64,000 bases of DNA from Paralichthys olivaceus (taxonomy: Eukaryota > Chordata > Actinopteri > Pleuronectiformes > Paralichthyidae). Below are positions 34,537-47,626 of this stretch, one piece after another (position 1 is the first letter of the stretch; every line of letters starts with the position of its first letter). The notes beneath the pieces are model-generated. The model was not told the DNA's origin. It saw only the letters and a list, made by a program, of their open reading frames with translations, and did no database searches. Made by a program: the position numbers and the translations under genes. The stretch is from NCBI RefSeq assembly GCF_024713975.1, contig NC_091113.1, forward strand, positions 9,622,501 to 9,686,500. The letters are read 5' to 3'.

Positions 34537-37500
34537 GTCATCATATCACAGGTGACTTAAATATCAGTAATATTTCAGTTACAATCGACATTATTAAATA
34601 AAAAGTGGCATCAAAAACTGGAAGGAAGTTATTCTGTTATGATATCTATTTCTAGTAAAAACAAAGACATATTTGAATAAGAACAAAACTCATTAATTCA
34701 TTTTATTTCATAAGGTTTTCTTATGGTTTATTTATACAATACATATTTATATATTGAGGTTTTCAGTCTTAATAATGATATCCTCAAAAAAAGACCCATA
34801 AAAAATTATGCTATGTATAAAAAGTATTATTTATAGCATTCTGTCTTCAGGTATAATCATTTCTAATCTTCAACAGCAATCTGGTTTTATGAATTATGAG
34901 TTATAAGGTTTTTCATAGCATTGATTTAAATATAGAAATTACTTAATTGTTAAAAGTGGAATTTGATGATATATTGCATTTGTTTTTTAATTTATTTTAA
35001 TATTAAGAGAGTTTGTGATTTATCTACCAGCTGTTATAAAACTCTCTTTCATCATTTTCATTTTATGTGTGTCAAATGTAACATGTAACAAGGTTGAACA
35101 GATCACATGCAGTGTTGGTAAAATGTAAGTCAACATCGTATGTGTTGTACGAACAGTAAGATTCCAGCAGAAGGCACTGTTTAATAAGTTTCTTCATACC
35201 AGACAGCTTGTGCCAACAGAGAATGAAAGTAGTAAAATATATTTTTTTATTCAATAAAACAACACATAACAACCTGATAGAACTTGGGTGGGTTTCAATT
35301 TCTGCTAATGTGTACATAGGGATACAGAAATGATAAAAAGTAAAATATTTCACATATAATTTTGTTTTTCAATGTTGTGTATATGGATTAAAAGCACAAT
35401 CTTTGATCCAAGTAAAAACTACTGTAATTACACAACGCTCAAACATGAGATTGCAATTCAATTTCTTTGTCATCAACATACAGTATATTTCCACCAGCAA
35501 TGTCTTTATTACTGGTTGAGGTATAAGAAACTTGATGAGTAAAGTAGAGAAACAATACAATAACAATAAAAGACACTTCATCATAGCACAAAATACAGGA
35601 TGTTTGCTTCATAATTCCAACATCTGTCCAAAGAGGACAGTGAATTTGAGGGTTTTATTTGAAATTAAATATAGTAAAAGTTTAATTAACAACTCATGTG
35701 TATTAAATTTAGCCCACACATAATAGGCCACCTATTGTAGCGTTGCAATCAATCAATCAAATGGTCCATTTTTTTGGACTGATGAGCGAAGAATAAAAAA
35801 ATGCTTTTGAATAAATATTTTTGTAAAAGCTATAATAACAACCAAAACAAGAAAAAATTATAGGAAAAAAGTCATAAAAGGGGATTCATAACATACTAAT
35901 CATATCAACAGACTTTTTAAATGTAAATAAATATCCTTAACTTGTGTATCTACAAATTAATGTCTATAATAATACAACAAAAATAATGTCTAAATGATGT
36001 CTACGTCCATTTGGCTTATCATTTTTGACAGTTTGCCTCGTAAAATTCAGTCGTCACCCACTGAAATCATATGGCATCTCTCAGTATTTATTGTCTATCA
36101 CTAGCTTTAAACACTACAGCGGTAAATCGTAAACAGACTTCAGTTTCACTGTGTCATGTGTGTCGGAGCAGCACATGCCCTAGATTTGTAGAGACATTAA
36201 AGATGAATAAGAGTGACGTGTATATATATATATTTATCCGTGTGAATATATATGTGTGTGTGTTGTTTAAATACATACACAGGCAGAGATAGAGAGAGAG
36301 GGTAACGTGTAACTGTTGCTCCCACCAAGCCGTGTTAGCCTGTAGACAGTCTGAACATGGACCAGTAGCTACATGACAGTAAATCCTGCGGGACCAATAG
36401 TGTCAGAATAAATGACATTTCATTGATAGAGCGACGCTGGACCAGATTGGAATATTATTATAGGAGCTCACTGAGTAGATGTAATTAAGAACCATCTGCT
36501 ATACGCAAATCATCGAGCTGCTGGACAAGTGTTTGCATGAAGCTCATAAATCCACAACTGATGAGAGGACATTGATATCTGGGTGACAGAGGAAAAAGAA
36601 ATTCTTATTATGAAATCATATACATGTGACACTTGAGTTATTTCACAGCCTCGGTTCATTAAGAAAACAAATACCTGCTTAGTTCGGCTGCATTTGCTGT
36701 AAAAAAGAAGTTTTGACATTTTGTTGTTGTTGTGTACAATCTGGTTTCTATGCCAAGCAGTGAAAGGTGGGCCAGGATCCCCTACGTCTAATATGTAACG
36801 TTATACATGCCACTTACTCTATATAGCTTAAACCACTTTGCTCATGACAGGCTTAGAGTTACCACTCACTCACATGCCTCGCATAAGCTCACACATCCAG
36901 ACGTGTAGGGGGCTGGCGCTCCGGGTGAGATTATTCTTGGATCGCGGTCTCCAGTTTTGTTCGCTGTGGTCCACGATGGATATTTCTTCCTGTCAAAAAG
37001 GTTTGAACTGTTGAGCTTACCGACTGTAAATTCTCACATATGCTCATCGGGGGAACCAGAGTATAAATCACGCTTAGCTGTGGCTGATCACAGATGTACT
37101 TCTGCAGTCATATATACACGCGGTTGTGTTACTTTATCCCTCTTTGTTGTTTTATCGTTAGTTGGAGAAATGTTTGTTCATGTAATGTTTTTAAGTTTAT
37201 GACATTTATTTTGTAAATGTTTAAGAGTTTTGGGAATCTCCAGCAGGGGCGGGGAATCTCTGGCCTCAGGCTGCGCAACTCGCCTTACTTTTTTTTCTGC
37301 AATAAAAGAAATATAACATAGAATAGTGGAATAATAAGTTTCAGCCCTGTCAGGTCATGGTCAGGCAGAAAGATAAACACATTACGTTTCATCGCAGGGA
37401 AGAATCATGGTGACTTTCAAGTAAGAATAGAATAGAGAGAAATGGACAAAGATGACAAGTCAGTGTGCCCAGTTTGCTTAAAGGCTAATCTCAAACATCG

Positions 37501-37705
37501 TTACAGCTAAACCTTGAAGCTAAATTGGATGAGCTGAAAGGACAAATGTTTTACAAAAGCACATTCTGACAGTGAAAGAGTTTTATGAAGGAAGATTAAG
37601 TGGCAAGCAAACTGATAGCTAAGATGTAAGACGGAGAATTTGAGGAGCACTGTTGCCGCTGTAGAGCTGCTCAAACGGGACAAAATGAACTGACATTTCA
37701 AATAT

Positions 37706-38046
37706 GGTGAATTCGGGTAATCTGGGACATTTCTTCAATTTTGATTTTTGCTACTTTTTCCGATATCTGTTTTACACATTAGATTAACCTTGTACACCTT
37801 TCTGTAACCCTTAACACGTTTCCTTGGTGAACTGGGACACTTGTATTAGGCTTTAAAAACAGCCTACATCACCTTGCTTTATGCATGCCAAGCTTGCTTT
37901 TTAAAAAAATATATTATTTCGCCCCTTTCTGTGAAGCTAACCTATAGTAAAAGTCCTGTTGCCCAGATTTTGTTAGAACAGCAAATAAACAGACCTGATT
38001 TTCGATGTCCGACATTACTCAGTGTCCTAGATTACCCAAATTCACC
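37706..38046. mobile_element. 341-bp element with 24-bp terminal inverted repeats
   Basis: The left end begins GGTGAATTCGGGTAATCTGG and the right end is its reverse complement (...AGATTACCCAAATTCACC) with two mismatches over 24 bp. A third related motif, GGTGAACTGGGACAC, occurs inside near 37827. It has no coding capacity and only one copy in the window. I do not recognise the family. Confidence 0.72.
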
Positions 38047-39526
38047 AACTGTCCAACTGACCATTTTTGTGTGTATGATATTGCTGAGGTTGAGTTTGAA
38101 ACAGAACATGAATTAAAGTCTTTAAGCATTCATGACACTACCAAAAGTTGAATGCCTGTTTTAGACCTCAGATGAGTAGGAAGTTATATTTAACTTATTA
38201 TGAAAAGTGAAATTTTGTTATTGTCTATGTCCTATTTTCCAAAGTGGGTCAGGAATGACCTGAATGTAACTACAGTGAAGTGTTATTTATATTTCCAACC
38301 TCAGCAGTGTGGAGTGGACTTCATGATTTATGCTGAAAACAGCTGCGTGCTGTGGTCATGAGATCATGAGAGCACTGAGCGTTAACCAGTAACAGTAAAC
38401 AACTGACACCTGAACGCTGGAGGTCGCTATTAAATACCACATGACTAAGAAAAGTTCATCACAATGATCGACCGCTTTCACGTAGTCACACACAGTAGTT
38501 ATCACCGGTGCAGTGTCCGTTCTAAACAGGCCTGTTTGGAATGGGCTGTTCTCTTGTACTGTGTAAATGCTCCAGAGAGTCCTCCTCAAACAATATATTG
38601 TGCAGTATGCGTTCATCCTACCTGGTTTATCTGCAGTAAAGATCTTAAAGTTAAATGTTTTTCATAAAATTGAACCTAATTTGAGCGCTGTAACAACAAA
38701 ACAATCATTGATCTGGCGGGATGGATATTATTAGCCACAGTCTGCCGGTTACCAACTAATGATGTAGTTTATGCAAGGACTGAGGCTTGATGATTAATAT
38801 TGTACATATCATGTGTCCATATTTCCCCAAATTTGACACTGCACCTCCTCTGGCAATTTACAATGTTTGGTAGATAAACGTATTAATTGTGGCCTCTTTA
38901 TTTTTGTGTTGGGTCGATTTTTCTGAGTTGTGGAGGTCAGACACAGTGCAATAGCCTACGTCAGTGAAATCAAAGTCCTGGTTTGACTGATGTGTAGTGG
39001 GTCGTGACCTGGACTCTTCTTGGAGCTTGTTAAATGAGGTTGCATGATTCGCTCGGCATCTAGGAGTGTAAATGTTTTGTGATTGTCCGTGTGCCCCACT
39101 TTTAGTTCCTGTTAAGCTCATGCGTTAGGTCTGAAGGCTGCAGGAGTTGGGGGCCACCTGTCAAAGTAGGGAAAGTGCTCTTTGGGCCACAGCTTCTCAA
39201 ATATCAAAGTGGGACCCTGTCGTCCATAGGGGAATGATTCTCACTCCTTCTTCTTTACCCAGCTAAATCCAGAGGGGATCACTGCTGTGCCTTATACACT
39301 GTGGGCAACTTTATCTTAGCGACGCCATTAGGGAAAGATCAAGAACAGAGAAACGAGAGGTGTTGGATTTTAAATGGTCATGAGTGGAAAATGTGCATGA
39401 AATTCTGTGGGTTTTGATCTTTTAATATGTTGACAAAGTTTTGCAATGTCACAGCGGTGTGGTTGAAAATCGAGTCAACGTATATTTTAAAACAGCAGGA
39501 AAGAATTATTTGGTTTGAATACATGT

Positions 39527-39532
39527 TTTATT
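39527..39532 (-). terminator. Poly(A) signal AATAAA, PRY-SPRY gene A
   Basis: AATAAA on the minus strand, about 310 nt past the stop codon of PRY-SPRY gene A. It is a plausible 3' end; other tttatt motifs lie further left. Confidence 0.5.
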
Positions 39533-39843
39533 TCAGCTTTCATAAAGTCACATGACATTCAACTTTCATAACATGATCAGTACAATCATATTCACTATTT
39601 ATAACAAGATGTAAATTACACAATAAAAGCACAATAAGTAAACAAAAATAGAAAAATATTTTTCAATCATGACCGGTCAAATTACAATACATTTTTTCTC
39701 CCCCAAATGAGAACAGATTTGATGCATTTTGTATCAAACGGGTTAAACACTATTTACGGGATGAAATAAGAAGTGTCTCAAGTGGTGTGCAGGTGTAAAA
39801 TCCCTTCTGCCACATCATCAACACAGATTCATTCAGTTTTAGT

Positions 39844-41212
39844 TCAATCTGTATTCCTCAGCATCGTGCACGAAGACTGAATTCCCATCCAGAAACCAGG
39901 AAAAATCTTCTTCTCGATAGTCGTCTTAACTTTATGCAACAACTTCACCTCCTTCTCCCCCCCCTCGCCAGTTACGGTGTAAAAGTTTATTATCCCCGCA
40001 GGCTGGTCAATGTAAACACCAATCATGGAGCTAAACGGGACGTTGTTTATGTCTTTGTTTACGCCGTCGAACCAGATCTGATAACATGATCCTAACCAAC
40101 ACAGACCCCAGGACTCCTCGTTTTCTCCCAGGCCGCTTGGCCCAGAATTCGCTCTCCTTCCAGCTCCTTCATAGGTGGCTCCGATTACCACCCACCCAGA
40201 GAACTCCACCTCCCAGTAAGCCCTAACGTTCCACAAGCCCTCTTTGCACAGCACCTTTGTAGAAAATTGCATTAAAAAAATCTTTGTTTACCAGACAGCC
40301 TATCTGTGTATTTGTATTATTTTCTGACATACCTGTGGAGAGTACTCGTATCTCTCGGGTCTATCCAGGACGGGACAAATCTCCTCAGTTCTACGACACA
40401 CCTTCAAGCCGCTCTCCGAAATCCACAACATCTTGTTAGCAGTCTTATCATCCAAAGACAAGTTAATCCAATCTACCGCAAAGAATGAAGCAAAAATACA
40501 TCAAATTAACTATCAATAAAACCTGGAAAAAATGGATAAAGTACATGAGAAAAAAGAATCTGCTCATACGTTTCATGAGCTCGGCTCTGTTTGTTGGCTC
40601 TGGGATCCCCGGCTCATAAACCGGGACCTTCTCTGCAAGGAAAGAAAACAGGCTTGAGTACACACACATACAAATATACTCTCATAAGCTAACACATGCA
40701 TCAAATCCGTTACCTGTATTTATCTCCTTCTTGTTAGATTTCCGCCTCTGTCCTAAAAATGTAAATTCAAGGAGATGATGAGCTGTTTCCTATTTCACAC
40801 AAACACCTGCCAACCCTCACAGGAAACAACTTCACAAGGAACAATAGCATTTAAGAAGTCATCATCTGAAGTTTCTTATGACACCTTTACATTTTTCTAT
40901 GTCATGCATTTTCAATTCTGTTAACTTTGAGAAACATGTAAAATCTATGTCCCATTATATTATAGTTATGGAAAACTAAATATGTAAGATTCATAGTTCA
41001 TGTTTTTAAACCTAAATGTATGTTGCCAATAACTGCATTTGCAGATAAGAATTTAATACTCTTTTAAAAAGATGCTAATACATTATTTGCTACCAAATGT
41101 AACAAATTTCATCATAAATGTAATGTTTTTCATTACATGGACACAAACTGGATGTACCTGGTTTGATGGTCTCATTGAGGTTGACTACGGCAGTATTAGG
41201 TCTGGCCGGCAT
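39844..41212 (-). CDS. Stand-alone PRY-SPRY (B30.2) protein, copy A
   Basis: Five exons: 41212-41158, 40752-40714, 40632-40570, 40472-40333, 40254-39844. They encode 235 residues plus stop in one frame (intron phases 1,1,1,0). The first three exons give a short polar leader ending [22 protein letters not shown] starts at [19 protein letters not shown] and includes [19 protein letters not shown] includes [32 protein letters not shown] and PGFWMG. B30.2 domains are protein-interaction modules found in TRIM and NLR proteins and in butyrophilins. Here there is no RING, B-box, coiled coil, NACHT, signal peptide or membrane segment, so the product should be a small soluble cytosolic protein of unknown partner. 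A TATA box lies 90 nt upstream. It has more length differences from copies B and C than they have from each other (39-nt exon 2, 140-nt exon 4, 411-nt exon 5). Confidence 0.86.
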
Positions 41213-41301
41213 CTTTGGGCTGTAACCTGCTTCCCAAGTGAAACCTCAAAATTCTTCGGTTTATCCAAAGTAAAAGTGCAAAGTCTTCGTCTTCCACTTG
41301 G

Positions 41302-41309
41302 CTTTTATA
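41302..41309 (-). promoter_or_regulatory. TATA box (TATAAAAG), PRY-SPRY gene A
   Basis: A consensus TATAAAAG on the minus strand, 90 nt upstream of the start codon. It predicts transcription starting near 41275 and a 5' UTR of about 65 nt. Confidence 0.7.
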
Positions 41310-41836
41310 CACTCAGTGAAGATGAGGTGGGAGAAAGGAGGGATTTTCTGAAGGAGGTGTCAGGGACAGTAAGAGGCTTCTCAGCAGGGAGGTCAAAGGG
41401 GTGTGCGCACTTGACTTTGACATAAAGATATGAGTGGGACTAATATAGACACCTGACACCTCTGCAACTTTAGGAGTCTCCTCAAAACAAGGTGCGGTGA
41501 CAGTTTCACACATTCCACTGTAATATTCAGAAATCGGTCACGTCAGTGTTGTCAGCAGTGACACGTAACGGCACCAAACTAACTAGTAGATGTCAGGCGA
41601 TATGTGGCAGATGATCTATGGTCCACATGCTACATCTATTTTTAATTCCTGCACTCCCCAAGACTTTGTGTAGGTGAAAGGTAATTTACCATGTAATGTA
41701 AGAAGGCCATCAATATTTATTCAAGAAGGAAAACCATATTTTAATATATAGAATTTCTGATTTCATTGCTGTCACTATGTTAATATTTGCAGGAACAATC
41801 CAGGACAAAATGCATCTTACTCAGAGTTGTATTATT

Positions 41837-41842
41837 TTTATT
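41837..41842 (-). terminator. Poly(A) signal AATAAA, PRY-SPRY gene B
   Basis: AATAAA on the minus strand about 410 nt past the stop of gene B. Another AATAAA overlaps the stop codon itself (42248-42253), but it sits too early to leave any 3' UTR. Confidence 0.45.
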
Positions 41843-42249
41843 CAAACTTTTGCATATATCACATCCTACATACATTCATTCCAAACTAGGGAACTCTATA
41901 CATTCTCTGCAAACAATAACGACAAAGTGGTAAAAATATATATATATATATATAATATAACATAAACACATTTGTATAAATCTTTGCATTTTGTTCCCTT
42001 TTACTAAAATGCACTAAGCCGTGTATATCATGTGTATCTGATACTGTATATGAAAACTACATCTACTACTTACTACTACTTATTTAATGGTAATATGCAT
42101 TAGATGATGTTTATATGGAAGTATTGGTGACGACCTCGTCTGTGTGATTTTATGCTGAAAGGGGCCATATCAATAATAGAATGGGATATTTTTACACCTT
42201 TCTGAGCTAATTATCACAATATTTCATTCTACATTGTGGATTCAGTTCT

Positions 42250-45200
42250 TTATTCCTCCTTCTGTATGAGTGAGCACTTAGATTGTGTACCCATCCAGAA
42301 ACCCGGGATCATCTTCTCCTCAAACGTGCTCCTGACTTGATGCAGAGGCTTCACCTCCATTGCCCCAGTGTCTTCCTCTCCCTCCTTCACCTCCTCCACA
42401 GCATAGAAATTCAAGATACCAGCGGGCTGGTCCAGGTATACTCCAATTACAGAGCACTGAGGGACTTCCTTGATCTCCACATTGTAACCTTTGTGCCAGG
42501 CATGGTAGCTGGAGCCGGACCAACCGAGGCCCCATGACCCTTCATTCTCTCCCAGCCCGCAAGACCCATCGCTGTTCCTCCGTCCTGCTCGTTCGTACGC
42601 AATGCCGACAACGACCCACCCGGAGAACTCAACCTCCCAGTAGCCTCGGAAACCCAGGATTCCTTCCTTGCAAAGAACCTTGTTGAGCATGAATGAAAAT
42701 AACAGCAACAATTTAGTTATCCTCACATTACCTGTGATTTAATTGGGCTGTCACACTGGTGTCTCTGCCTTGTGCCAAAACCAGATGACTCAGGATTTAA
42801 AAATACACACAGAACATCCCTCAGGTCCACAAGTGTATTTTACAATCACATCAGACCAGTTAAAGCCTGTTAACGACAAGTTTCTGGCACTCTCGTATCA
42901 TTTGATACCTTTCATGAACATTTTGATTACTGTAATTTCGGGCCAAATTATTACAACTACAAGTTTTCACTGTACCTGTGGAGAATACTCATATCTCTCT
43001 GGTCTATCCAAGACAGGACAAGTTAAATCGTCAGTCATACGGGCCACTTTAGTGCCGCCCTCTGTGATCCACAGCGTCTTGTTGGCTGTCTTGTCATCCA
43101 GGGAAAGTTTGAACCAGTCTTTAAAAAGGAAAAAAGGAAAACATTTAATGAAAAGTCCTATTTGGACCAAACTGTAAAACAGGTAGAAGAGATGAAATCT
43201 CACATTTGATAAGATCAGCTCTGCATTTGGGTTCTGGGATATTTGGCTCGTAGTCTGGGATCTTTTCTGAGGAGAGAGCGACAGGGCGATATCAGGGAAT
43301 ATTTAAAATTCAAATACTGTGATCAAACATGATGAGATGAAGATGACTGAGTTACCTGTGGGCGAGTTTCCAGCTTTGACATTCTTTGCTACAAGGAAAA
43401 AAAAATCCAAAACATGTGTTTTCACTAGGGCAACCAGTATAGAGATAAAAATAGTGGGTTGTAATAAATGCCATATGCTGCAGTATATGTCAGGTGTGTC
43501 CCAACAGGTGAAAATGTGAGCCTCTGTAAAACGATGTATACTTAGAAAACTATCTGCCTCTGTCAGATCAACTTATCAGCAACTGCATACTTCTGAACCC
43601 AGTGGTTGAGTCATGCCAAGCGGTTGGAATTACCAAGACACCTCACATGGTGCGGGGTGGGGTGGGGGGGAAACGGAGCTTTTTACGAGACAAGAGGAAG
43701 GACATGATCTGAGAAGTTTGGGGCGAGGCTTGATCGCTTGTTGACTGAGGTAAATAACAACCAGGAGGGTCATCAAAGAGCAACAAATCTCATTTTTAAT
43801 TTAGCCTCATATCAGAAATGGAGATAGCACAGTGATGCACAGATAATGTGACACGTGCAAATTTCCAAGTTAATAAAGTAGGGACTAAAAGCTTATAGGA
43901 ATATAGATGGAAAATAATGAGCCCTGCCAAGCATTTAGATTTCAGATAACATTTGATTACAGGCGGCAGCATTGTGTCATAACTTTCCTCAAAGTAATAA
44001 ATTATTGTTGCATAACAGGCTCAGCCCTAATGCCAATGTCTCGTAACTAATATGTTGGTATCAAGTGGAAGCAATGTGGTTTCCAGATTTTTGTTAAGGA
44101 TGAAGATCAAGAAGAGGAGTCACATAATCCCCTGATACATTAAATTGTCAACATCGACGGACATAAATAAAGTGCAAGCAAAGTCACCGCCAACATAAAC
44201 AGTCTGCTTCATCAGCTCTGGATGTTAATGAGCTCAGTGTTGTGAGGCAGAAAAAATAGCAGCAAAATGGATGAATCTTAGGAATAGCTAAAATACAAAA
44301 GTGCATTTTGCATAATCCTGCAGATGCTGAATTCTAGGTGAGGCTGCATTCTCCCAAAATACGTTCAAATCGACATTTTGTCTGCATGTCTCGATCTTAA
44401 CGGTTATTTTTACGCCATGCAGTAAGCGTGCCATGTCCAAATGAGTTGGCATTTATCTCTCTCTTGACAGGAGGCCGAATGAGGCCACGCGGGAATGTTA
44501 AGCCACCTGCCTGGATTTAGCACAAACGGATGAGAAAAAATAAACACAACTGCTTTGTCTGGTCTCATTACAATCCGACACCATACAAAACACTTAAGCC
44601 TCAGCTCCACTGTGGCAGGCTGTACGGGCCTGTTAGCCAAGTTGTTGGGATTCGCAATACTGCAAAAATTTGAATGGTAGAAAAAAAATTGACGTTCAAT
44701 ATTGAGAAATACATTTTCTATTGATTTGAATTGTTCTGTTTTGGAAGATGCTGGAAAAACCAAATAATTGAAGTGAAAAATCAGTTTTTAGTTACAGCAA
44801 TTACAGTAATGGTAGTAAGACTTTAATTGAATCTGTGCAATAGAGGATGGCGCTCAATGCAGACAATTTCCAAGACTGGCATTATACTGTACAAGCTGCA
44901 AGAAAAAACATAATACAGTGTGTGAAATCATTTGTAAGGCTGATCTTGACACCTACACCTGCAGACCCTCTCTCCTCGTCAGTGAAACATTACACGCTGC
45001 TCAAAAGGACAAATGAAATCCGTCACTGAAGCATTTTCAGGATCTGCCACAGAGGACAGTAAGAAAAGTTTGAGTTTGTTTATTCAATCAACAAAAGCAA
45101 TTTTTAAAAGAATGGTTTCTGTATTATATGCTCTACCAATGCTTCCTGCATTGATATTGAAATGTTTAATTTGACAGAAAAGGAAATCACAAGTATTAAA

Positions 45201-45301
45201 AGTAAAAAATAAGGATTCTAAATTGTGTGAAATGCAGAAAATCAAAGTTCACCTTTATCCGACTTCCGGGTGTTCGAAATAAGTCTTGTCGTGGTCGGCA
45301 T
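42250..45301 (-). CDS. Stand-alone PRY-SPRY (B30.2) protein, copy B
   Basis: Five exons: 45301-45253, 43388-43356, 43266-43204, 43118-42976, 42678-42250, encoding 238 residues. Starts [16 protein letters not shown]. The leader ends [19 protein letters not shown] has [20 protein letters not shown] and [19 protein letters not shown] has [54 protein letters not shown] and PGFWMG. Exon sizes from exon 2 on (33, 63, 143, 429) equal those of copy C, so B and C are probably the closer pair. Intron 1 is unusually long (1.9 kb). All splice sites are GT-AG and no frame break is present. The nearest families in fish are TRIM16-like and NLR-associated B30.2 domains; function is unknown. Confidence 0.87.
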
Positions 45302-45429
45302 CTTGATTCCGGCTTGAGGTGGGTCTAACCGTTGAAGCTGCTGGAGAGCCAGTCTCAGCCTGATGTCACTGGTCTGTGTGAGAATGATGAGTGTCTGTTG
45401 GCTCCAGTGTTTGACAGCCTAATGCCACT

Positions 45430-45437
45430 CTTATATA
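45430..45437 (-). promoter_or_regulatory. TATA box (TATATAAG), PRY-SPRY gene B
   Basis: TATATAAG on the minus strand, 129 nt upstream of the start codon, predicting transcription from about 45400. It is preceded on the minus strand by GCATTAAAGG. Confidence 0.65.
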
Positions 45438-46800
45438 CCTTTAATGCAGGACAGTGGTGAGGGAATCAGAGCCAGTGAGTGTGAGACAAAAACGTGCCAG
45501 TAGGAAGGGGGGAGCCGTGAGTCTTGTAACTGGAGCTGTGCCTGTATATTTTTCCTTAAAAAGGTTCGATGGATGCTTGGATGTCTCTGGGACATCCCCT
45601 ACGAACCAGTGGAACCCGCCCCGCCGCCTCGATCTACATCAGTAATGATCTTGTCACATTGCACTGCGTCAGCGTTGATGTGTTTGCGTTGCATGGACAT
45701 GCACACATTATGCAACTGCAAACATTTAAATCTTCATCAGCAGACTTACTACTGTGAGACGTCAGGCAGTGTGAGATCCAACAGCTGCACATATATATAT
45801 ATAAGTATAACTATGTAATTCACACTTTAAAAGTTGAACAAGTGGCGTAAGATTTATGTAAGAGATATGAGTGATGTTAAAACAAAACATGGAAACATGG
45901 AAAAAAAAATTATTTCTTTCATCTAAAAAATATGTATTGATTTGCAGTATTGACTTTTCAAACGTATATTGAATTCATTTAAACTGTTTGAATATTAAAT
46001 ATGTAGAAAAATGTTTTATACTTTTAACCCCAATAAATAAACGTTACAGTAAATTTTACACTTATTTGCTGTTGTGAAAGCTGTAGATCTATTGACTTGT
46101 AAATATTTATATAGAAAAAAATTTAATGAATGTGAATTTAATGAAAAAGCAAGGTCACTGATATAGTGATGATATAGTTGTTGATGCATTAGTTTACTTT
46201 GAAAAAATGTAATCACATCAAATATACACTGAAGAAGAAATGTGTGGGTGACGAAAAGGAAAACACATTTTTTACAAATACAGCCCAGCGTAACCAAACT
46301 ACACTGACGACTAAGTCGCGTGACCAGAGGTTAAACTCGGGCTTAACCACGCTCTTGACCTGCGTTATCACATCCACCATTTACCATCTAATATGCCTTG
46401 GTGCACATGGCCTGGGTTCAGAGAAAAGAGCGTGTCCCTGGTGGTAAACCCTTCCTTGTGATACGCACTCCTCTGCTGCCTTTTCATCTCCCTGACAAAC
46501 CTATGGTCAAGGCTGTCTCGTCCTTCAAGCATTCCCACCCGCCCAAGCAGATGACTGACGGGGGCACTGATTGTAGTGCAGCTGACTTACTAAACAGCAC
46601 ATGCAAGGAACTGTGAACTCCCAGAAAGCCTGGTGGGTACAATGGCAAACAGAGGGGATTGTGGGTAAAGGGTTTGCAATGTAGACCTATGTGAGCTCCT
46701 CTGAATCTCCTCTCATGGGCCACTCGCCGCCAAAACACTGACCCTCTCCAGGGGCTGCTCTGGTTGTTCAAGGCCACGATTTACTACATAAACCAGTGTC

Positions 46801-46864
46801 TTATACCAGATGTGTTTTATACCAGATGTGTTTTATACCAGATGTGTCTTATACCAGATGTGTC
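46801..46864 (+). repeat. 16-bp tandem repeat, four copies
   Basis: Four head-to-tail units of TTATACCAGATGTGTT, the last two ending in C instead of T. It lies between the divergent PRY-SPRY genes B and C, about 670 bp upstream of the TATA box of C. Confidence 0.95.
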
Positions 46865-47535
46865 TTATGGGAAATCAAAACAAAAATGTGCTGCCTGAGC
46901 TATGTGGGTTATATTTGGTGGATAACACATTTTGAAACTACTTTAATCCAGATAATCAGTAACCACTCATGGGTAGTTTATATACGACTAAATGAACCAT
47001 TAGAAGCAAAGGAAATACCCACAGTAACAGTAAATCATAATAAACTGACATTTAAAGGGAACACATGGTGGTGTTAGTGTTTAAACGTCTCTCTTTAGTG
47101 TCCAACACAGACATGAAAGATCAAAATCCACCACTGATGAAAATTAAAGGACGTAACTTTAGGTTCTCTTCTTGCATACTGACACATTCTAAACAGGGAT
47201 TCTCTCGTCTCCATCACCATTTCTACAAGTCTACACTTCAACGTTCTGTCCTTCTAATCCACGTTCCTGCAACAGGCGTCAATTTCCACAGTGTTTGTTT
47301 CAGTACAAAGAGATGACAGGATAATAATATTTGACAATTGACAAAAGCAAATTCAGAAATGCTCCGATAAATATGGGTCAGTGGGTCAGGTGTTGGCATT
47401 GGCATGCACATCCTGGTGTTGGCAGCCTCTGTGACACGCCCATTAGTGAGCTCATTATGTCCACATACCTTACCAAAATGTGTCATATGCGAGCCTCGGG
47501 GGCCCCAAAACCTTTAATGCCCCCTTTCCTGGGGG

Positions 47536-47543
47536 TATATAAA
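47536..47543 (+). promoter_or_regulatory. TATA box (TATATAAA), PRY-SPRY gene C
   Basis: A consensus TATATAAA on the plus strand, 84 nt before the chosen start codon. It predicts transcription from about 47567. CCTTTAATGC lies just upstream, the same decamer as near the gene B TATA box but reversed. Confidence 0.7.
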
Positions 47544-47626
47544 GAAGTCATTTGCATCGTTGCTGCAGTGTGCTGCTGATGGACTGGAACGTTCAGGAAA
47601 ACTCAACGGAGAAAGAAACGATAAAG

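Larger units (their letters stand above)
32100..39520. other. Gene-poor AT-rich intergenic region
   Basis: About 7.4 kb between plekha4 and the first PRY-SPRY gene. No exon with recognisable protein similarity was found on either strand. It holds a LINE-like tail (33095-33190), a MITE with a second copy elsewhere (34182-34536), a 341-bp inverted-repeat element (37706-38046) and short TA/CA runs near 36218-36262. Confidence 0.6.

Noticed and set aside
46801-46864. CRISPR-like array
   Set aside because: The units are contiguous with no spacers, and the genome is vertebrate. It is a minisatellite.
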